Shown: piece by piece, positions 6,154-8,379 of the stretch
Position numbering within the stretch: the first letter of the stretch is position 1
How the letters are laid out: each line of letters begins with the position of its first letter
DNA from: Promethearchaeota archaeon
GTDB lineage: Archaea > Asgardarchaeota > Lokiarchaeia > Sigynarchaeales > SOKP01
Assembly (NCBI GenBank): GCA_014730295.1
Contig: WJIN01000267.1
Location: forward strand, 1-8,379
Length of the DNA stretch: 8,379 nucleotides
Direction of reading: 5' to 3'
Notes under the pieces: model-generated
Database searches by the model: none
Told to the model about the DNA's origin: nothing
What the model saw: only the letters and a program-made list of their open reading frames with translations
Position numbers and translations under genes: made by a program

Positions 6154-6354
6154 GTAGTCCGATATTATGAAGAAATTTTATAGGATAGCATAGGAATATC
6201 CATTAAAACAAGGATTATTTTTCCTTTTCTTAAAGATTAAAATACCTTTTTAAGCACGACAGACGATATTTATTATGAGAATATATTAATTTGATCATTG
6301 GTGAAGATTCCAAAGGATTTAGAGGGTAAAAACATTCAAGATTTATGAAGTAAA

Positions 6355-6522
6355 ATGAATTTCAATATGTCTCGAACTTTAAAAATTAGTACATATTTAC
6401 TAAATATCCCTCTTGCTCGAAATTATTTTCCTTGGGACGCCCATATATATCTTCAAAAATTAAAAAAAAATTTAGAAAGTAAAAAAATAGAAGAGTATTT
6501 TAATTTTAAATTAAATCTTTAA
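6355..6522 (+). CDS. possible small protein of 55 residues
   Basis: ATG 6355 opens 55 codons to TAA at 6520, with a stop three codons upstream (TGA 6346). The product reads naturally (STYLLNIPLARNYFPWDAH, then a Lys-rich helix) and has no low-complexity bias apart from Lys and Asn. It has no Shine-Dalgarno and its end overlaps the 3' end of the minus-strand gene by 17 bases; its Lys codons coincide with that gene's terminator A/T-tract. It may be a real small protein, the tail of a lost gene, or chance. I recognise no family. Confidence 0.25.
   Translation: MNFNMSRTLKISTYLLNIPLARNYFPWDAHIYLQKLKKNLESKKIEEYFNFKLNL
6462..6487 (-). terminator. T-tract terminator of the helical-repeat gene
   Basis: On the minus strand, 20 to 45 bases past the stop codon, there are two T-runs: seven Ts (6481-6487) and nine Ts (6462-6470). 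This is a typical archaeal oligo-T terminator placed correctly for the gene ending at 6506. Confidence 0.55.
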
Positions 6523-8379
6523 AGTTATGAATTCCATGGCTCCCTAATAAATTTATAAGTTCTTCAATTTTTTTGTTTAAATCGGAGTTATCTAATTCAA
6601 TAATAGCTTTAAAAATCTTTTGAAATTTCTCAATAAACAGAAGATGATGTTCTTTTTGGAGTTCAAAATTAATAATGATTTCTATGCAATATACCACAAT
6701 ACCTGGAAATGATTCAGTAAAATCTAATAATTTATCAATAACATCATATGTAAATCCAATATTTCCATTCAATAATTGTAAAGTGTTTTTAAACATCGAT
6801 ATAACCCAGCTATGTTCGAATATTGGGCTTAAAAACCAATACAAAAACCACTGTAGCTCATCTATATGATTAGCTGGATTCTGTTTCGCTCGGGAAAGTC
6901 TAAAAACCCATAATCTTTTCAACCTTTCTATTATCTTACCAGAGTTTTTCTGATTTTGGATCTCTTCTAAATGACGCCCAAGATAAGAAATTGCAGTACT
7001 CCTTATTTTACTATCTGAAAGGTTAAAAAATTCGTTTAAGAGGGAATATGTTTTTTCTAATTCAATTTCTCCATTTATGTATAAAATAATTAGATGGGAG
7101 CTAAAATTATCTATAGGAAAATTAAATAATTTTATCGAACCATTATTTGATGAAAGCAAATCAAGAGCGAATCTATAATGTCTTTTTAGAATTTGGAATG
7201 TATTAAAATAAATCTTATTATATTTTAGATATCCTAACCAAGCAGCTTCCCAATATTCTTGTCTTTCATCGTTTAAGGGGAATATTATGTCTAGCTTCTC
7301 TTTAATCCATTTTTCATCCAAATAATATAATATATTAAAATTTATCCCAAAGATATATCTAATGGCATAGGTATTATCATTAGTAAAATCAAGAAAGTAT
7401 TCTAATACCTTCTTGAATCGAGGTGCTATTTCTGAATGGGATTTTTTTTCAACCTCATCAATACTATAGAACCATCTTAGATATTCAATCATTGTATTAA
7501 ATGCAATACATCTAACCGAATTGAATGCCAGAATATCTAATTTACCATTTTTACTGATATAATCTATTTCATAATCTTTAGTAGGATTCTTATCTCTCAA
7601 AAGAATCTTGATTAATTCAAAAATTTCATCCTTTATATGAAATGGAATAAATCTACTCCTTAAGGCTTCATTGATAAACCAAGCAATACTTGTTTTAATA
7701 TCCCTTATTGTATCTTTTTCCCAGTATGTTGATTCACTATTAATTATTGTTGTTTTTCTAATTAATATTTCATTACACAAAGATATTATTGGCCTACAAT
7801 CAAAATCTATTCCTTTTTTTAGGGCATTTCTGTAACCATCGATTAAATAAGATATGTAAATATGAAGAGATTCTGATTGTAAAATTTTCGGGATTAGAGA
7901 AAAATACAAATTTGGTTTTGCAGCAATAATATTTCTTAAGGATCTCCCAAGACCTACTTTTGAAAAAGTAAAAGAATCATGAGGTTCTTCATAATCCTCT
8001 AAAAACTGAATTAATTCTATTGGATTCATCTCTTTTAAATCTTTTTTTGAAATAGGGCTTACCGGTCCAACATGGACTCCACTTAATTTTCTCCCAAATG
8101 GATCAACATCCTCGATTAATTTTTTATCAATATCATATCTTTTTAACAATTTTGTTTTTATATGTTTAAAAATCGGGGAAATTTTTTGAGCACGCCAATA
8201 TCTTGTATGAAGAGCTATTTCATTCTCGGAAGGTTCTCTATCATTAGATGTTTTAAATATTTCTGTAAATCTTTTTAAATCGGGTCCCTCCTCAATCCAT
8301 TCGAAATATTTTTCCCTTGTTGATTTTTTAAGCTTTGGAAAATGATCTTTTAGGAATATATAATATTCCAGTATGGAAT
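6506..8379 (-). CDS. C-terminal part of a large helical-repeat protein, 5' end off window
   Basis: The minus frame is open from the right edge to the stop at 6506, giving at least 623 complete residues. The first in-window candidate start, TTG 8149, is not convincing: the 76 codons before it are clearly protein (YYIFLKDHFPKLKKST, EWIEEGPDLKRF, HTRYWRAQKISPIFKHI). Numbering from the edge, residue 20-75 is a charged helical segment with EEGPDLKRF. GVHVGPVSPIS is at 100-110, VGLGRSLRN at 141-149, a LAFNSVRCIAFNTMIEYLRW block at 283-302, and from about 320 to 600 a run of amphipathic helices of HEAT/ARM style. No P-loop, nuclease or membrane segment is visible. From memory, GP-(T/V)-SP, GLGR and NSVRG-like motifs in this order occur in the C-terminal third of very large bacterial proteins annotated as ATP-binding, some STAND-like; this is recall, not a search. 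Such proteins would carry their enzymatic part N-terminally, which is missing here. Coding status is very firm, family moderate. Confidence 0.85.
   Translation of the reverse strand, partial: SILEYYIFLKDHFPKLKKSTREKYFEWIEEGPDLKRFTEIFKTSNDREPSENEIALHTRYWRAQKISPIFKHIKTKLLKRYDIDKKLIEDVDPFGRKLSGVHVGPVSPISKKDLKEMNPIELIQFLEDYEEPHDSFTFSKVGLGRSLRNIIAAKPNLYFSLIPKILQSESLHIYISYLIDGYRNALKKGIDFDCRPIISLCNEILIRKTTIINSESTYWEKDTIRDIKTSIAWFINEALRSRFIPFHIKDEIFELIKILLRDKNPTKDYEIDYISKNGKLDILAFNSVRCIAFNTMIEYLRWFYSIDEVEKKSHSEIAPRFKKVLEYFLDFTNDNTYAIRYIFGINFNILYYLDEKWIKEKLDIIFPLNDERQEYWEAAWLGYLKYNKIYFNTFQILKRHYRFALDLLSSNNGSIKLFNFPIDNFSSHLIILYINGEIELEKTYSLLNEFFNLSDSKIRSTAISYLGRHLEEIQNQKNSGKIIERLKRLWVFRLSRAKQNPANHIDELQWFLYWFLSPIFEHSWVISMFKNTLQLLNGNIGFTYDVIDKLLDFTESFPGIVVYCIEIIINFELQKEHHLLFIEKFQKIFKAIIELDNSDLNKKIEELINLLGSHGIHNFKDLI

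Larger units (their letters stand above)
5517..6505. other. long intergenic region between convergent genes
   Basis: These 989 bases separate the 3' ends of the TPR-LRR gene and the minus-strand helical-repeat gene. I find an imperfect long inverted repeat (5636-5753), a T-rich tract (5761-5786), a 15-bp palindrome (6139-6153), a short ATAGGA direct repeat near 6180-6195 and one possible 55-codon ORF (6355-6522). TATA-like strings (around 6073 and 6280) are no denser than the base composition predicts. Bases 5800-6130 and 6160-6350 show nothing I can name. Its length is unusual for two convergent genes and could reflect decayed genes or untranslated RNAs. Confidence 0.5.

Noticed and set aside
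8147..8149. TTG as the start of the large minus-strand gene
   Set aside because: 76 further codons upstream are stop-free and clearly protein, continuing to the edge.
1..8379. CRISPR array, tRNA/rRNA genes, insertion sequence or integrase
   Set aside because: No regularly spaced repeats with unique spacers, no cloverleaf-like GC-richer segment, and no transposase-like frame on either strand.

Overview
The window is AT-rich and looks archaeal. Promoters carry TTTATATA/TTTAAATA boxes about 25 bases ahead of plausible transcription starts, genes end near T-tracts, and the proteins are rich in Lys, Ile, Asn and Glu. A TPR protein beside a leucine-rich-repeat (LRR) protein that has a TPR-like N-terminal part and the cap-plus-LRR module I associate with Lokiarchaeia-type Asgard archaea suggests an Asgard archaeon. 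This is inference from composition and protein style; there is no rRNA or marker gene to confirm it.

Layout. (1) 1-1208, plus strand: the 3' part of a gene for a protein with an unrecognised N-terminal region and four to five C-terminal TPR units; the frame is open to the left edge. (2) 1420-1989, minus: a 189-residue protein with ten cysteines, with a consensus TATA box and a tandem 11-bp repeat over its probable transcription start. (3) 1990-2343: 354 bases with no convincing gene, perhaps a decayed fragment at 2089-2210. (4) 2344-2934, minus: a 196-residue unrecognised soluble protein with a TTG (or ATA) start. (5) About 3129-5516, plus: a TPR-LRR protein with two LRR blocks, the second a copy of the start of the first; coding sequence runs about 53 codons upstream of its first ATG without a normal start codon. 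(6) 5517-6505: nearly 1 kb without a clear gene, holding a long imperfect inverted repeat, a T-rich tract, a 15-bp palindrome and one possible 55-codon ORF. (7) 6506-8379, minus: the C-terminal 624 or so residues of a large helical-repeat protein, open to the right edge, that resembles from memory the C-terminal region of very large bacterial proteins often annotated as ATP-binding/STAND-like.

How the genes relate. No tight operon is visible: every gene has its own upstream gap and orientation changes repeatedly. The common theme is protein-interaction scaffolds (TPR, LRR, HEAT-like helical repeats) beside two orphan small proteins. Such a set is compatible with a sensing or conflict-related locus, but no enzymatic effector domain is visible, so that reading is a hypothesis. 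The two outer genes are cut by the window, and their missing N-termini are what would decide it.
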